Assembly (NCBI GenBank): GCA_029718625.1
Contig: CM056388.1
Location: 1,696,151-1,760,150 of the forward strand
Reading direction: 5' to 3'
Source of the DNA: Synaphobranchus kaupii
Lineage: Eukaryota > Chordata > Actinopteri > Anguilliformes > Synaphobranchidae
DNA length: 64,000 nt
Shown piece after piece: positions 1-47,052 of this stretch. Under the pieces are notes generated by a model. That model was not told where the DNA came from and did no database searches. It saw nothing but the letters and a program-made list of their open reading frames with translations. The translations under genes and the position numbers were made by a program. Position 1 is the stretch's first letter. Every line of letters begins with the position of its first letter.

Positions 1-948
1 GGGTGTGTCCCAATACTTGAAAAATACACCCTCCTTTGCTCCACTACCACCTCCTCTCCTCCTTGCCCCGGAAACGGATCTTTGTGTTTTAATCTAATGT
101 TGCTAATGTTGCTGATTACATCTTAATTACGTATTAATGGTTAAATATTAATTAATGTTTCGATGCAAACCACAATGTCAAGTACATTGTATACTGTACA
201 TGTAAATAATTGTGCTCAAAATGTTCAGGCAGTTTTGTATATTTCCGGGTAGGAGAGGAGTGGTAGTGGGGGAGTGGTATAGAGCCACACAGATCATATA
301 ACTTTGACCTACTACTCTGACAGGAAGTGTTTCCCCAGGTCAGCCAATCATCAGTGTATTAAAGGTTGTATCAGCGATTTTGGGTCGAAACATAAATGAT
401 CACATTCATCTGATTTTTCCTCACGATCCGCTAGCTGCCCGCCCCATAAGCAGGCCGTCAAAAAACCGCGTCTCTGTAGGCAGCCTATGCTCCGAGATCG
501 TACACAAAAACAAATGGTACTACCAACCACTCAAAACCAAAATAAACAGTATTCCAACCAATCACCGACAAGGGGGTGGGTGATACTAATACGCTAATAC
601 TCTTATCTCGCTGAAATCTTGACGGATTTACAAACGGTTTGGTTTCTTACAAACGTTATTAACGTGGTTATAATTCTGGATGCTTGAACACTATTTTTTA
701 AAGCATAACATAATTGGCTCTGAGCTGGAGCTGGCTCTGTTTGTTTGGGATTTCGCTTCAGAAGTGACGTCACCCAAAATCGCTGATACAACCTTTAATA
801 AATGTGGTTAAAATGTCAGATCATGTAAACGTCTGCTGGGCTGACTGAGTCGTTAAGAGCAGAAGTTGGCAGGAAATCCAGAGCAGAGCTCCTAAGTTTA
901 CAACATGGCGGGAAGCAGAAAGGATCCGGGAGAACCACAGCGCCTCAC
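1..948 (-). other. cpt1a intron 13 (partial), with a MITE
   Basis: No coding exon of CPT1 is seen in this stretch in any frame. It contains the 444-bp inverted-repeat element at 357-800. Short open frames here match nothing recognisable. Confidence 0.6.
357..800. mobile_element. MITE with 29-bp perfect terminal inverted repeats
   Basis: The 29 bp at 357-385 (beginning TATTAAAGGTTGTATCAGCG) recur as an exact reverse complement at 772-800. There is no coding capacity. A TGACGTCA palindrome lies just inside the right end (about 765-772). The superfamily is not assigned; the target duplication is short or ambiguous because the termini are AT-rich. Confidence 0.75.
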
Positions 949-20448
<19,500 letters not shown>

Positions 20449-20449
20449 C

Positions 20450-20875
20450 TGCGGAGAGACGGCTAGCGTTAGCGTAGTCCCGAGCACTCAGGCCAGAGAG
20501 ACGGCTCGCGTTAGCGTAGTACCGAGCACTCAGGCCAGAGAGACGGCTAGCGTTAGCGTAGTACCGAGCACTCAGGCCAGAGAGACGGCTAGCGTTAGCG
20601 TAGTACCGAGCACTCAGGCCAGAGAGACGGCTCGCGTTAGCGTAGTACCGAGCACTCAGGCCAGAGAGACGGCTAGCGTTAGCGTAGTACCAAGCACTCA
20701 GGCCAGAGAGACGGCTCGCGTTAGCGTAGTACCGAGCACTCAGGCCAGAGAGACGGCTAGCGTTAGCGTAGTCCCGAGCACTCAGGCCAGAGAGACGGCT
20801 AGCGTTAGCGTAGTCCCGAGCACTCAGGCCGGAGAGACAGCTAGCGTTAGCGTAGTCCTGAGCACTTTTCTTTCA
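20450..20875. repeat. 42-bp minisatellite abutting the cpt1a start-codon exon, about 10 copies
   Basis: The unit contains GACGGCTAGCGTTAGCGTAG and TACCGAGCACTCAGGCC. It starts two bases from the acceptor of exon 2. On the sense strand each unit carries GCTAACG (branch-point-like CTAAC) and a CGTCTCT pyrimidine patch. Confidence 0.95.
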
Positions 20876-20899
20876 GTCGGCCAGCGAGATGGCTAACGT

Positions 20900-23800
20900 T
20901 AGCATTAGTGCAGTCTTTCACCAGGCCGGAGAGCCGGAGAGAAGAGAGAGACAGAGAGAGGTCATGTGCTGGTGGGCTGACGAAGTGCCTCTTACAACAT
21001 TCCTACAGAACCCCAGAGACACGACGGACAGCTGACCACTTATGGTCACACTTCTAATCATGTAATAATAATAATACTACATTTGCATTGGACATTTTCA
21101 TAAAATGAATTGCAGCCTAATGTACTTCACAAAAAAAATGCATACATTTTTTAGTAAAACTTGCTCTTGAAATTTTGTGCTCAGTCCATGAACTACATGT
21201 ACAAAATGAGAAATCTTCTTCACCACTCTTCTTCCCTAAAACTGACCCCCTGTGAAAGGAATAGTAGTCCTCATACAGAGAGGACTACCACACTGCCAAT
21301 ATCTCTGTGACACTACACCTACACTACAAACTACTGTTACACAATAATGCACCATAGTTTCACTGAAATAAAAACACCTAATGTTTACCTAATCTTAATC
21401 CTTCTATTCTGGGAATAGGGGTGTTAATTTAATAATTAACTTTTCCCTTCTGTTTCCAAATGAGCATCATTATAAATACTGTGGTTTTATCAGTATGGAC
21501 ACAGTGTACAGGACAAAATGACTTCCTGGAAAATCATAAATGGCAGAACTATTACCTGGCAAGGTTGTGTTGGTTTGCCTGATTTATGGAGACTGTTTTA
21601 AGAGCATCCAGATTTAGAGACAAAAGGAATAAAGTTAATATGTTATTAATGCTAGGGTAAACTGTGGCCTTTTAGGAATGTCTTTGTGCTCTAAGTCTGT
21701 GCTGCATGGGCCAGAGAGTTCATAACCAATGAATGCCAATGACCTTCTGGCTGTGTGATCTTATGGGCAAAACAGGCAGCCCTTATCTGAAAATCTGGCA
21801 GCCCTTTGCCTTAGAACAACCGTTAAAATGTAGGCCAGTAAACCACAGATTAACACTGCCTTTTCTACCAAAACAAAAAAACATGTTTTAACAGGTAAGT
21901 GTAGCCTACTTAGTTGACAGTAACGTTGCAAGGTAAAGGCCGTGGACCTTTGCTTGAATACTTTGTAGTCACTATGGTAACTGCGTTATGACACAGGAAA
22001 GCGCTGTCACTTTCAGCACAACGCTAAACAAGCAGGTTTGTTGGTGTTTAATTCAACGCCCTGATGAATGCGCAACTGTCTGGTTGAAAACAGGTCAGAC
22101 AAGTGCACAGGAAATAGCCAATTACTCTCCTGGTGGGCAAACAGACAGACAGGGACAATGATCAAACACTTCCCCAACGTCCAGGAATGATATAATTTAG
22201 CCTGCTCATATTACTAAGACCGCCATCATAACTGAAAACATTGATTTGGCAACCGAAAAAAAAGAACGGGGAAGCGAAAGGGCATCCTTATTGCATCAGT
22301 AAATACAGTAACGTAGCAATCGATAAATTCGTTGAGGAGTGGACACGCCCTTTTTAAATGTTCGCTAGAGATGTGCCAAAGCATTTTACTTGCATCCACT
22401 TACTATCATCAACCTGCTCTAACCAGACAACAAACCAGCCTCATGCCAGTCATATACTTATACTGGGAGGTTGAGTCGGGGCGTTCCATGCCGGTTATCT
22501 TGTTTATTCTGAAATTTACTTTTAGAATTTCCAGAAATACACAGGCTACAATTAAAGAGATAGTTCTGCGCATTTTCTCAACGCGGAACCCCTGCAGGTG
22601 GTGCAGAACGGTGTGACGTGGGTGAAAACCGAAATAAACAAAGCAGAAAGAGCCGGGCAGTTATGCATCAAAGATCAAATCCGTATTCACACCGTACCGC
22701 GGAAATACGGAAATGACGATAATGTAAGACAGCTAGCCAGCTGGCTAAATGCTCTATTAAATAAAATAATGGAGTTAACAACCGCGGGGATGCTGCGGTA
22801 TTGCGTCAACAGATCATCTCACGCTGCAAGGGCAGTGCAAGTGATCAAGACTATAATTACATATAATAAACGTGTGGAGTTATGTGAAGGACACGCAGCT
22901 ACAAGCTACCTGCGTTCGCATTTCAATTCAGTGCCATTTGTAAACTTGCCACCATCCCCCAGCACTGAGCACTCCCCCTGATCACATGAGCAGTCAGCGC
23001 TACTGAAACTAGGGGAAAGGTCGCCGCACAAAAGCGTGCAACGCGGCAACAGAGCCAAGGCTGCATTGAACTGCTACAGAAAAATCACCACCATTTCAGC
23101 TAAAATTTGAAATTACAGCAGCTCCATTTAGAGGTTGAAATGTGCAATTATTGACATTAATGTACAATTAATCACAGTAATCAAATTAAATGCCAAATAT
23201 GTGCAATGTCTGAAAATAAACAACGTAGCCACTTAAATCGCACTGGAGATTCATTAACCGACAAGTTCACGTAATAGACAATGAGACAACAAATGGACGA
23301 ATTCACACGTGATATTAAATCCACTAACACACAGCTATGCGTGCCAACGTGTCCCGGGATAAGCGGCGTGTGCCTTTCATTCTTGGGTGAGCTGCATTAC
23401 TTTGTCACAGCCTAAGATAAGACTACTAATATAAAACATAAAATTGTGATAACTGCATTTCCATTATCTGATATGTGTAATGACTCCACCCGCCCGGTTG
23501 AAAAAGGAAACATTGGAACTTGCTTTGTGTTTATATAGTGTTTATAGTGTTATAGTATTTAGTGTTTATTGACCTTCAATAAATTCAACCACGACACTGA
23601 AACACTATGTTGTTGGCTTGCTGTGGTTACTAATATTCCAAGTGGAGACATTTCAGCAAATGCATAATGCAGGTAGCTAACATTAATGTTAACTTATTTC
23701 GCAAGAGAGCACAATGTCCCGGACTGCCGGGTGACCTTCGCGGACAGCCGTTGTCACACCTTTCGCCGTGTATTGACTGTGTAAGCTGGGTAAGCTTTTT

Positions 23801-24344
23801 CGATTGTGGGCACATAAAACGAAACACAATCATGTTTACGTTAAATGGTGAGCAATGATGTAGTGCACGTTTGTGTACATACTTATACTATAAGCCCCGT
23901 TTCTTCAAGTGCCCATCATAGTTCACACAAGCACCTTGATGTAAGGATCAGAAAGCCTAGGCTACGTGTTTAGCTAGCTCCAGGTGAAAGGTCTATAATA
24001 ACAGTCCTGTCAAAATACCTGATTCACATTTGGAGCACTTTCAGAACTTCACTAACTTATTTCGTAGCCTATTTCATAAACATCGCCTTCCTACATCGCT
24101 CATAATGTAAGTTAGCTATATACCGATATATTATAGGCTACATTAGGAACAAGCACAGCTACTTCCTTTTACAGCTTCATACTAAAGGTTAAGTCGGGTA
24201 ACTGCTCAATACGCCGCCACTTCCTGCGCGTCTCTCTGCCGGCTTCTCATCGCGGCGCAGGAGCCATGTTTATTTACTTCGCAGTGCCCAAGACGCTATT
24301 TTACAGAAAATGAAACCCAGTAGGTGCAGCCGCGTCTTACTTAC
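20900..24344 (-). other. cpt1a intron 1, mostly unique sequence
   Basis: No coding exon is recognised. An open frame at 22332-22981 lies in a mildly CpG-rich patch but matches no family I know and has no splice context. GC-rich, CpG-containing DNA at 22.9-23.05 kb and 24.2-24.3 kb may be promoter-associated. Confidence 0.5.
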
Positions 24345-24530
24345 CAGATCTCTTTCTGTATACGTCTACTCACCAAGGACAGAGGGTTTTTATTATATTG
24401 ATTTTATTTATAAAATGATGCTGGACTGGAAATGGACTCTTCCGCACCGCAGGTTGCTGGCTGTTCCCTATTCCGTAGCTACCACTGTATGAATGGGTAG
24501 CGCGAGTACAGCTCCAAGCACCCGGCTCTT
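24345..24530 (-). other. cpt1a: Candidate non-coding first exon of cpt1a
   Basis: On the minus strand a very strong donor, CTG|gtaagtaag, lies at 24345 downstream of a GC-rich stretch with a CRE-like site. This fits a 5' UTR exon spliced to the start-codon exon at 20448. The 5' end is not visible. A weaker alternative donor (CGCAG|gtagct) lies near 22911 in another CpG-rich patch (22.9-23.05 kb), so two promoters are possible. Inference only. Confidence 0.35.
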
Positions 24531-24534
24531 TTCG

Positions 24535-24542
24535 TGACGTCA
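24535..24542. promoter_or_regulatory. Full palindromic CRE (TGACGTCA) upstream of the cpt1a first-exon candidate
   Basis: The 8-bp palindrome TGACGTCA is the consensus CREB/ATF site. It sits just upstream (minus strand) of the candidate first exon. Liver CPT1A is known to respond to cAMP, so the position makes sense, but no other core promoter element is clear. Confidence 0.3.
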
Positions 24543-25018
24543 TATGTATATTTTTTCATATGCAAAATGCACTCACTGCCCTTTCCTTTTCCGTGAGTTT
24601 TGGGGGAAGGGAAGGAGATTCAACCTGCTAAGCAACGAGAAATTGACAGGCTGTAGAAGAAATCAATTAGCTATAAGCATTGGCTATAACGCATCTTGTC
24701 ATAGAAAATACCTGCGCATCAGTGAAACTATTAGCCTGGGTTAAATATACCCAGGATATTGTTGGGATTTTAATTCAATACAGAAATTAATTTTATGCAA
24801 AAATATGCAATATATACATTTATGCAAACTACGCAAACAAAGCAATATATATGGTTAATGGTAGCCATTTACCTCTGATCATGTTTAACAATGAAATTGC
24901 CATTAATTTGTGATAGATGCGATTTACACTCAGTGGCCTCTTCATTAGGTACAACTGCTCATTATCGCCTATAGCCTGCTCCTCCAAACAGCAAATCATA
25001 TGGCTGCAACTCAATATA

Positions 25019-25944
25019 CAGTGCATCCGGAAAGTATTCACAGCGTTTCACTTTTTCCACATTTTGTTCTGTTACAGCCTTATTCCAAAATTGATTAAAT
25101 TCATTTTTTCCCTCAAAATTCTACACACAACACCCCATAATGACAATGTGAAAAAAGTTTTTTTGAGATTTTTGCACATTTATTAAAAATAAAAAAATAA
25201 AATTTCTCATTTACATAAGTATTCATACCCTTTGCTTTAACATATTTTTAAAGTATCATATTTCATATTTGGTCGCATATCCTTTACATGCTGTTACTTC
25301 CTGAAGTCTGTGACCATCAACATCAAAAAAACTGTTGATATCTTATTTTCTTTTTTCCCCATAGAGTTCTATAGGAAAATGAGTCCGGAGAAATAACCCT
25401 TGCAGTGATCCATCCACATCTACTCCATATCTGGCAACAGAGTGATGGTTTGGGGCTCGTTTGATAGCTCAGACCATTGATAACTTACAGCCATTTAGCC
25501 AGCCATGTGTTCCATACTGTACCAGTGTAATTTACAGCTGAATCTAGTCTCACCCCCAATTTCCATAGAGATCCATTAAAATGCAGAGAGGTTATAGTAT
25601 CGCTTGTAACAGTACCTGAAAATAAGATATCGACAGTTTTTTTGAAGTTGATGGTCACAGACTTCAGGAAGTAACAACATGTAAAGGACCAAAATATGAA
25701 ATATGATACTTTAAAAATATGTTAAAGCAAAGGGTATGAATACTTATGTAAATGAGAAATTTTAGTTTTTTATTTTTAATAAATTTGCCAAAATCTCAAA
25801 AAAACTTTTTTTCACATTGTCATTATGGGGTGTTGTGTGTAGAATTTTGAGGGAAAATATGAATTTAATCAATTTTGGAATAAGGCTGTAACAGAACAAA
25901 ATGTGAAAAAGGTGAAGCGCTGTGAATACTTTCCGGATGCACTG
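25019..25944. mobile_element. Non-autonomous Tc1-type element with ~330-bp inverted arms
   Basis: It is flanked by TA, with both ends CAGTGCATCCGGAAAGTATT. The arms 25019-25350 and 25615-25944 are reverse complements over about 330 bp (for example TGTTGATATCTTATTTTC versus GAAAATAAGATATCGACA). The middle has no reading frame. It is inserted in the outer Tc1 element. Confidence 0.88.
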
Positions 25945-25977
25945 TATAAAGCATACAGGCATGGTGAAGAGGTTTAA

Positions 25978-26920
25978 TTGTTTGACCAAACATTTGAAAT
26001 GGGCAAGACATGTGATCTAAGCGACTTTAAACTTAGTGAGATTGTGGTTCCAACATCTCAGCGCGTGGGTGTAGAGAGACGTCAGGGAGAATATGGCAGA
26101 CTCATTCAAGATGACAGAAAGACCGCAAATGCTCAAATAACAGCTGTTTACAACAATGGTATGTTGAAGGGCATCTCTGAATGCACAATGTTTCGGCGAC
26201 AGCAGCATGCAGGAGACCACCCTGGGTCAGTTAAGAACAGGAAGATGAGGCTACAGTGGGCATGTGATCAACAAAACTGGATGATTGAAGATTGGAAAAA
26301 CTTTTCCTGGTCTGACTAATCTTGATTTCTGCTGCAACATGCTGATGGTAGGGTCAGAATTATGTGTAAACAGCATGAATCCATGGACCATCCTGCCTTG
26401 TGTCAACAGTGCAGGCTGGTGGTGGTGGTGTAATGGTGTGGGGAATGTTTTTTTGTCACACATTAGGCCCCTTAATACCAATTGAGCATTTGAATGCCAC
26501 AACATACATAAGCATTGTTGCTGACCATGTGCATGCCTTTATAACCACAGTCTACCCTTTTTCAAATGGATACTTCCAGCAGGATAATGCACCATGTCAC
26601 AAAGCACACATCTCTCAAGCTGGTTCCACGAACATGACAGTGACATCTGTTTACTCCAATGGCCTGCACAGTCCCCAGAGCTCAATCCAATAGAGCATCT
26701 TTGGGATAAGGTGGAACAGGAGGCTTCCGGCATGCATGTGTGTCCTAAAAATCAGCAGGAAACTGCACAGTGCTATTGGGTCAGCATGGACCAAAATCTC
26801 CAGAGGTGGAAAATCCAGGTTCAGAAAGTATTTTGTTTCAATCACCTGGATTTGCTAATTAGCGCAATTCTTCAGCCAGGAGGTGGAACTAATTCGTGAA
26901 ATTGGCTGGCTGACTTCATG
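25978..26920 (+). pseudogene. Tc1/mariner transposase remnant
   Basis: Frames broken by indels still show family blocks in order: IEDWKNFSWSD with the first catalytic Asp (about 26280-26318), GGGGVMVWGMFF (about 26410-26450), GYFQQDNAPCHKAH with the second Asp (about 26570-26605) and QSPELNPIEHLWD with the catalytic Glu (about 26670-26710). Multiple stops and frameshifts make it non-functional. Confidence 0.88.
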
Positions 26921-26995
26921 GGTGGAAAGAAACACATGGGAGGACTTTTACTTTCTGACCCCTGGACTTCCCACCCCTGGAAATCCCTAAGGCAT

Positions 26996-27172
26996 GGTTA
27001 TTCAAATCTGACCCTCAAGTCAAAATCCAGCCCTGGTTTTCATTCTCCCAAGGAATTAACTGAACAATTGATGTTACTGATTGTCCAGACTGTCTTCACA
27101 CCTGACCTGGTAAAGGCAGGGTGGAAAACCAGCAGTTCTTGGCCCGCTATAGGACCATGATTTGAATAACCC
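26996..27172. mobile_element. Small MITE nested in the Tc1 element
   Basis: The termini GGTTATTCAAATC and GATTTGAATAACC are inverse. The interior (GGGTGGAAAACCAGCAGTTC) matches a fragment at about 36190-36308 and resembles the element at 32559-32736. Confidence 0.7.
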
Positions 27173-27454
27173 AAAGGAATGTTTCCATGCCACATTCAGG
27201 CTGTTCTGGAGTCAAAATGGGGTCCTACCCAGTGCTAGATAGGTGTAACTAATAAAGTGGTCACTGAGTGTATATAAAACGAATCCACGATAATGAAGTT
27301 ATGTGATCATAAATCATGTTTATCCGTTACATTTTTATTTGTGAATTAAAATGAAACAAGGTTTTCAAGCAGTAGATTTTGAACTGATATTTTCTATTAT
27401 TTTTAATCTTTATCTTATTATATTGAAGGAAACCATATTGGCAAACAGACATAA

Positions 27455-29942
27455 GGGTCAATGACATGACGTGATTTTTTTGTGTCCGAATTCATTACTG
27501 TAAGATTCTAAGTTGACATGATCCACTCAAACACTGGCAAATCAACCACGCCGCCGGCCGAATCAACCAACTTATCATAAATGCAATGTAGGTTAAAATT
27601 TAAGTGTAAGCAGTGACTCGTCGCCACTGATAGGCATAGTATTCAATTATAGAATAGCAGCTGGAAGTGAGTGATCAAGGCCTATTCCAACCAAGGAGAC
27701 TAGATTAGCAATACAATAGACAGGTTCCTGGTTAGACCACAGGAAGTTGAACCTTCAGACCCCGTACTGATGGACTCAGTACAGTGGCTTCCTTAAATCA
27801 ATCACATCATTTTGAATATATATTTCTGTTTCCCGCCTGTAGAAAACAAAGCCTGAAAATGGTATTTAAAGTCATCCATTTCACAGAACAGGATTCAGAG
27901 TAACTCCGCTGAATCCAGAGTGCATTTTTTGTATCTCTGACAACTGCCATTCCTGGAAATAACCATAATTTTCACCAAGTTCCAGAGACGTCCTTTTTTT
28001 CTTACATTACTTTCCTAAAAACAATAAAAAAAAAAAAAAACGTTATATATCAAATTGCACTACAATATCTCAGAGTTTTGGTGTTCTAAAGTCCCAAAAT
28101 GTCAGGTGGTGCGACCGTCCGAACATACATGCAGAGAACAAAACTGCAATAAAAAGGATAATTTTTCAATAAAATTCCTAATCAAATAGTTTGGCATGAT
28201 TTTATGTTAGATTGCTTATAAATGACGGAAAGTAGTTTAACAGTCCTATTTCAAAACTATTCTATTACTTAAAAAACCTTTGTCCGAGAAATTGACTTCT
28301 CCAAATGTCGGGGGGGGGGGGGGGGGGGCACCAACATAAAAACATCTTTTTATGTACTGTGCCTGTAAGAAAACGATGCAACAGGGTGTGACATCACACA
28401 GAAGACCCCATAGGACCCCTGTCATGCAGTAACAAGGTTAATAACTCTCCCACAAATATTACATAATTTGACGTTTTTGAGTAATGGTGAGGTTGGTTCA
28501 ACTTACCATGTCAGGTGGTATGACCCCTTGGAAAACTATGAAAATTAGTTTTTATTCAGAAAATGTGTATTTGATTGAAAAAAGACATGTATAACCTTGA
28601 GTTCAAGGACAAAAATGTACATAGGTATCCAAGTTAATTCCTGTTAGATTTGAATTGAGTTTGAAAAGTCAGGTGGTGCGACCAATATGTCAGGTGGCGC
28701 GACTAGAATTACAGTTAAACCAATTGAAAAAAGTGATGTTAATTAATGTGTTTGAAGATATTAAATACATTTTCTTAAATATATACATCTTTCTGTAAGA
28801 TATTCAGTTGTTTAAAGGTGAAAAAGTCCTACTCTTCAAGAATATAGGACTATATAACCAAAATTGATACTCAAAGTTGCATATTGTACCTTTTTAAGTT
28901 ATTATTTTTTCATTCATTTTTGTAGATGCCATTATCAAGCAAAGAAAAAACAGCACGGCATTGAGATAGTTTAAAAAATTATCCAGTTGCATTTCATTAT
29001 TGAAATGTGTTCCTTGAGACTTGATGTTTCAGTTTTATTTTTTAAAGCATTTATCAAATGTTGTCTTGTTGACGTTACCATTGTGGCAGTATTGTTTTAA
29101 ATGTTGAATGTGCAGTATTGTTTTGAATGCTGACCTGAATGAAATGTAGTCCTCATTATTGAAATGTGTTCCTTGAGACTTGATGTTTCAGTTATATTTT
29201 TTAAGCAGTGATCAAATGTTATCTTATTGACATTACCACTGTTGCTGGCCTGAATTAAATGTAATTGTATGATTAAGTTCCAGTATTTAATGCTCAGGTT
29301 TCAAATAAAAGCCAAATGAAACCAGAGTAAAATGCATTTACATATCCTTCTTTTTATTTAGTGAATTTCAATCGTTATTGAGCACAATGTCAGGTGGCGC
29401 GACTGGTCATGGTCAGGTGGTGCGACCAGCAAATTTACATTTAAATGTATCCATTCCCATTGCAGTCTGCAAAATTAAATCAGAAATATAACTGAAAATC
29501 TTTAAATAATGTATACAAATCATTTTTACTGTTAGAATTTTTGTTTTCTTTCTCTCTATGAAAATAAGGTGTTTGAAAACAAAAAGAAGTGGCCGTTTAT
29601 ATAAATGGAATAAAACTGCCATAAATAAATAAATTAAAGTGGAATTTACCATGTGATGTGTATTTTACACACTACAATGATTCATATTTGCAGGTTTTCA
29701 GTAGTGGTAAATACATTAAAAGTGTATTATTCAAAATTCATATATGGTCGCACCACCTGACATTTCTGGGTGGTAAAATCTGAAATCTTTGAAATCTTGT
29801 TTAAAAATGTATTTATATCACCTTAAAAGCTATGAAACAAATATAAATACACAGGATACATTCTTGTGGAATTAAGAATGTATTTAAAATCCATTTTGGT
29901 CAGTATGTTTTTCATTTTGAAAACCTTATTTGTCATTGACCC
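27455..29942. mobile_element. 2.5-kb inverted-repeat element with seven copies of a GTCAGGTGGTGCGACC motif
   Basis: The perfect 12-bp ends GGGTCAATGACA (27455-27466) and TGTCATTGACCC (29931-29942) are both flanked by ATAA, a possible 4-bp target duplication. The interior is AT-rich without a long reading frame. A 16-bp motif, GTCAGGTGGTGCGACC or close variants, occurs at 28101, 28510, 28668, 28689, 29389, 29412 and, reversed, 29746. The superfamily is not assigned; TTAA-type (Kolobok or piggyBac) or a motif-rich family is possible. Confidence 0.6.
28310..28329. repeat. poly-G tract
   Basis: About 19 consecutive G residues inside the 27455-29942 element. Confidence 0.9.
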
Positions 29943-30014
29943 ATAAAGCAAATACAGCTAAGGAACAAAAAATAGAAAAACAACACAAGAACCAAATTTA
30001 CACGTGCTTAGTAA

Positions 30015-30068
30015 CTCGTGTCATCCTCTGGTCAGTTTGACCCAAACCGAACACGAGGGTTATTAATA
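30015..30068. repeat. Relic similar to the TTAA MITE family
   Basis: The stretch ACTCGTGTCATCCTCTGGTC...GACCC...ACACGAGGGTTA has inverse ends reminiscent of the element at 7019-7547. Only about 55 bp survive. Confidence 0.4.
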
Positions 30069-30592
30069 GTGTAATTTTCTTTCATCAATATGGAAAATAT
30101 CTCTCAATGATTAGTTACATTACATAGTCCCTTGATCAAGGTTAGTGTGTTAGGATCTGTTGTGAAAAAAGCCGCTGGTTAAACACATCTGACTATATAT
30201 TTCTTCACCACCAAACAAAAGTGATTGGCCTTTTCAATTTACTTACCATGACAAATGATTTATTTTATAAAACCGAATTAACTTGGCTGCTATATAGCCT
30301 AAACCCCATACGCTACACTTAATGCAATTAATCTCGGAGATAGATTTTGAACGCAATCCCATTAACAAATATTTATTAAATCCTATTAACACGTATGTAA
30401 AACATGAACAACCATGTAATTACGTTGAATATGTTTTTCCCGTTTAAAAATTAACACGTACCTTACTAATATGGCGACACAGCTGTGACGGATGCGGATA
30501 AGCACACCTCTTCCGCACATGTCCTGTGCTTGCATCCAGTCATACACATTTCTACAAGTAGGTTGCATCAGAATCTGACTGTAACGTTAGTG

Positions 30593-45656
<15,064 letters not shown>

Positions 45657-45923
45657 GGCCCTCTGCACACACCCGCCCCAGCCCTGAGCTCCTCCCACAG
45701 CGTCCGTCCATCTGTCCAGACCAGGGCCGGCGGGACCCCACACACACCCCCAAAACTGTGGACCTCAAACTAAGCTCAGAATGATTCCCCACAGTTTGGT
45801 TTTTAAACATTCAAAAAAATGTATTTTGACGTAAACTTTGTGACATTTTTAGTAGACGAGCAGTTTGATGAAGGCGCCCTATCTTTGGATGGTATGTTTT
45901 CCAGTATTAAAAAAATATTAAAA

Positions 45924-46015
45924 AATAAATATAGACCTTTTTATTTATTTTTTAGTGAAAGGCAGGCTCTGATCTTGCAGATATCAGACTGTTGAGAGGT
46001 TGCTTCAGCAAGCTT

Positions 46016-46113
<98 letters not shown>

Positions 46114-46256
46114 GAGGAAGAAGGAAGGATGGATCATTTAGTCATTTGTGAGGGTGATATTTTTGCGACATCTCAACAGGCAAAGCAAAGGCAGGGTTGC
46201 CGTTTGTAATGTAATCCGTTCATTTGTACGTCCAAATATATTAAGGTTTAAATAAA
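45924..46256 (+). terminator. cars1: cars1 polyadenylation signals
   Basis: AATAAA hexamers lie at 45924-45929 and 46251-46256, about 270 and 600 nt after the stop codon. The first is in an A/T-rich context and is the more likely main site; the second lies beyond a GA repeat. Confidence 0.5.
46018..46120. repeat. (GA)n microsatellite
   Basis: Near-continuous GA run with two GAGGAG interruptions, just past the first cars1 poly(A) signal. Confidence 0.97.
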
Positions 46257-46259
46257 TTG

Positions 46260-46940
46260 TTTGCCATTTCTAATTGATATGTTAAGCTTTAAGTGTTTTT
46301 TTTCATCAACCAACACACAATGCAATGTTACTGCTGTCTGAACTGGTTGCATGGCAATGCTCTCTGCCACAAAACTGAAGATTGACAGGAAATCACAAGT
46401 GAAAAGTGTTAATACAGTACGTTCTTGGAGGATTTGTTAATGATTTATTTAATGGCACTTTAATTTGCCAGTGTTGTATTTAGTGTCCCTGTGGAGAGAA
46501 CACTGTAAAACAACAGCTGCTGTTCTCAGAGCTTCTGTCAAAATGTGCTGAATCAGACAACACAGCCAGACACTGCTTTCCTCCCCAGTTACTACAAGTG
46601 ATGGATTGAGCTACGCTATGTATATAAAACCAAGAATGTTAAGTAGGTGTATAAACATTAATCTCATTGATACAATACTGACATCTGGAATTAGTAAGAA
46701 CTCCTACTGCTCCTGTAAATTTTTATTTGATTAAATTTTAGTTAAATTGTGACAATGATCATGTTGTCTATACTCCATTGTTGGCACTTCTGCACAAGAT
46801 TTTTGAATGCATTTCAATAGCAGCTGTTCGTCAGCAAAAGAAGAGGCCAAACAATCTGATTGTGGATCTAGTTTTGACACTCCGCTTCAAACAGGGAACC
46901 AATGGCGTAAGATTTTGCTAAATTTCTCAGTTTTCCTGGA
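46260..46940. other. cars1-nap1l4 intergenic spacer
   Basis: About 700 bp of unique AT-rich sequence between the second cars1 poly(A) signal and the nap1l4 promoter. No gene or repeat recognised. Confidence 0.6.
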
Positions 46941-46960
46941 CGGACGTGACTGAGATGCGA

Positions 46961-47052
46961 CCAATCAGGAACGGGATTGGTGGAGCGTTCCGCGCTTCGG
47001 TGCAGCGAGAAGCGTGAGGACACGGACAGGCAGGAAAGGAGCGCTGATTGAG
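46961..47052 (+). promoter_or_regulatory. nap1l4: nap1l4 promoter and non-coding exon 1 candidate
   Basis: A CCAAT box (46961) and an inverted one (ATTGG, about 46976) lie in GC-rich DNA. They are followed by a stretch ending GATTGAG|gtaaga at 47052, a good donor for a 5' UTR exon that would join the exon at 48530. The transcription start is not visible. Confidence 0.5.

Larger units (their letters stand above)
24927..27270 (+). mobile_element. Tc1-like transposon, interrupted by other elements
   Basis: The termini CACTCAGTGGCCTCTTCATT at the left and, reversed, CACTCAGTGACCACTTTATT at the right are TIRs flanked by TA (24925-24926 and 27271-27272). Between them lie remnants of a Tc1 transposase and at least two later insertions (25019-25944 and 26996-27172). 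This is a typical fish Tc1 family, now inactive. Confidence 0.88.

Noticed and set aside
603..791. Minus-strand frame near the left edge as a further cpt1a exon
   Set aside because: It contains none of the expected downstream CPT1 motifs and lies inside the inverted-repeat element 357-800.
22332..22981. Two open frames (94 and 127 codons) in cpt1a intron 1
   Set aside because: No recognisable family, no splice context and a CpG-rich patch that lengthens open frames by chance. Possible promoter region rather than coding.
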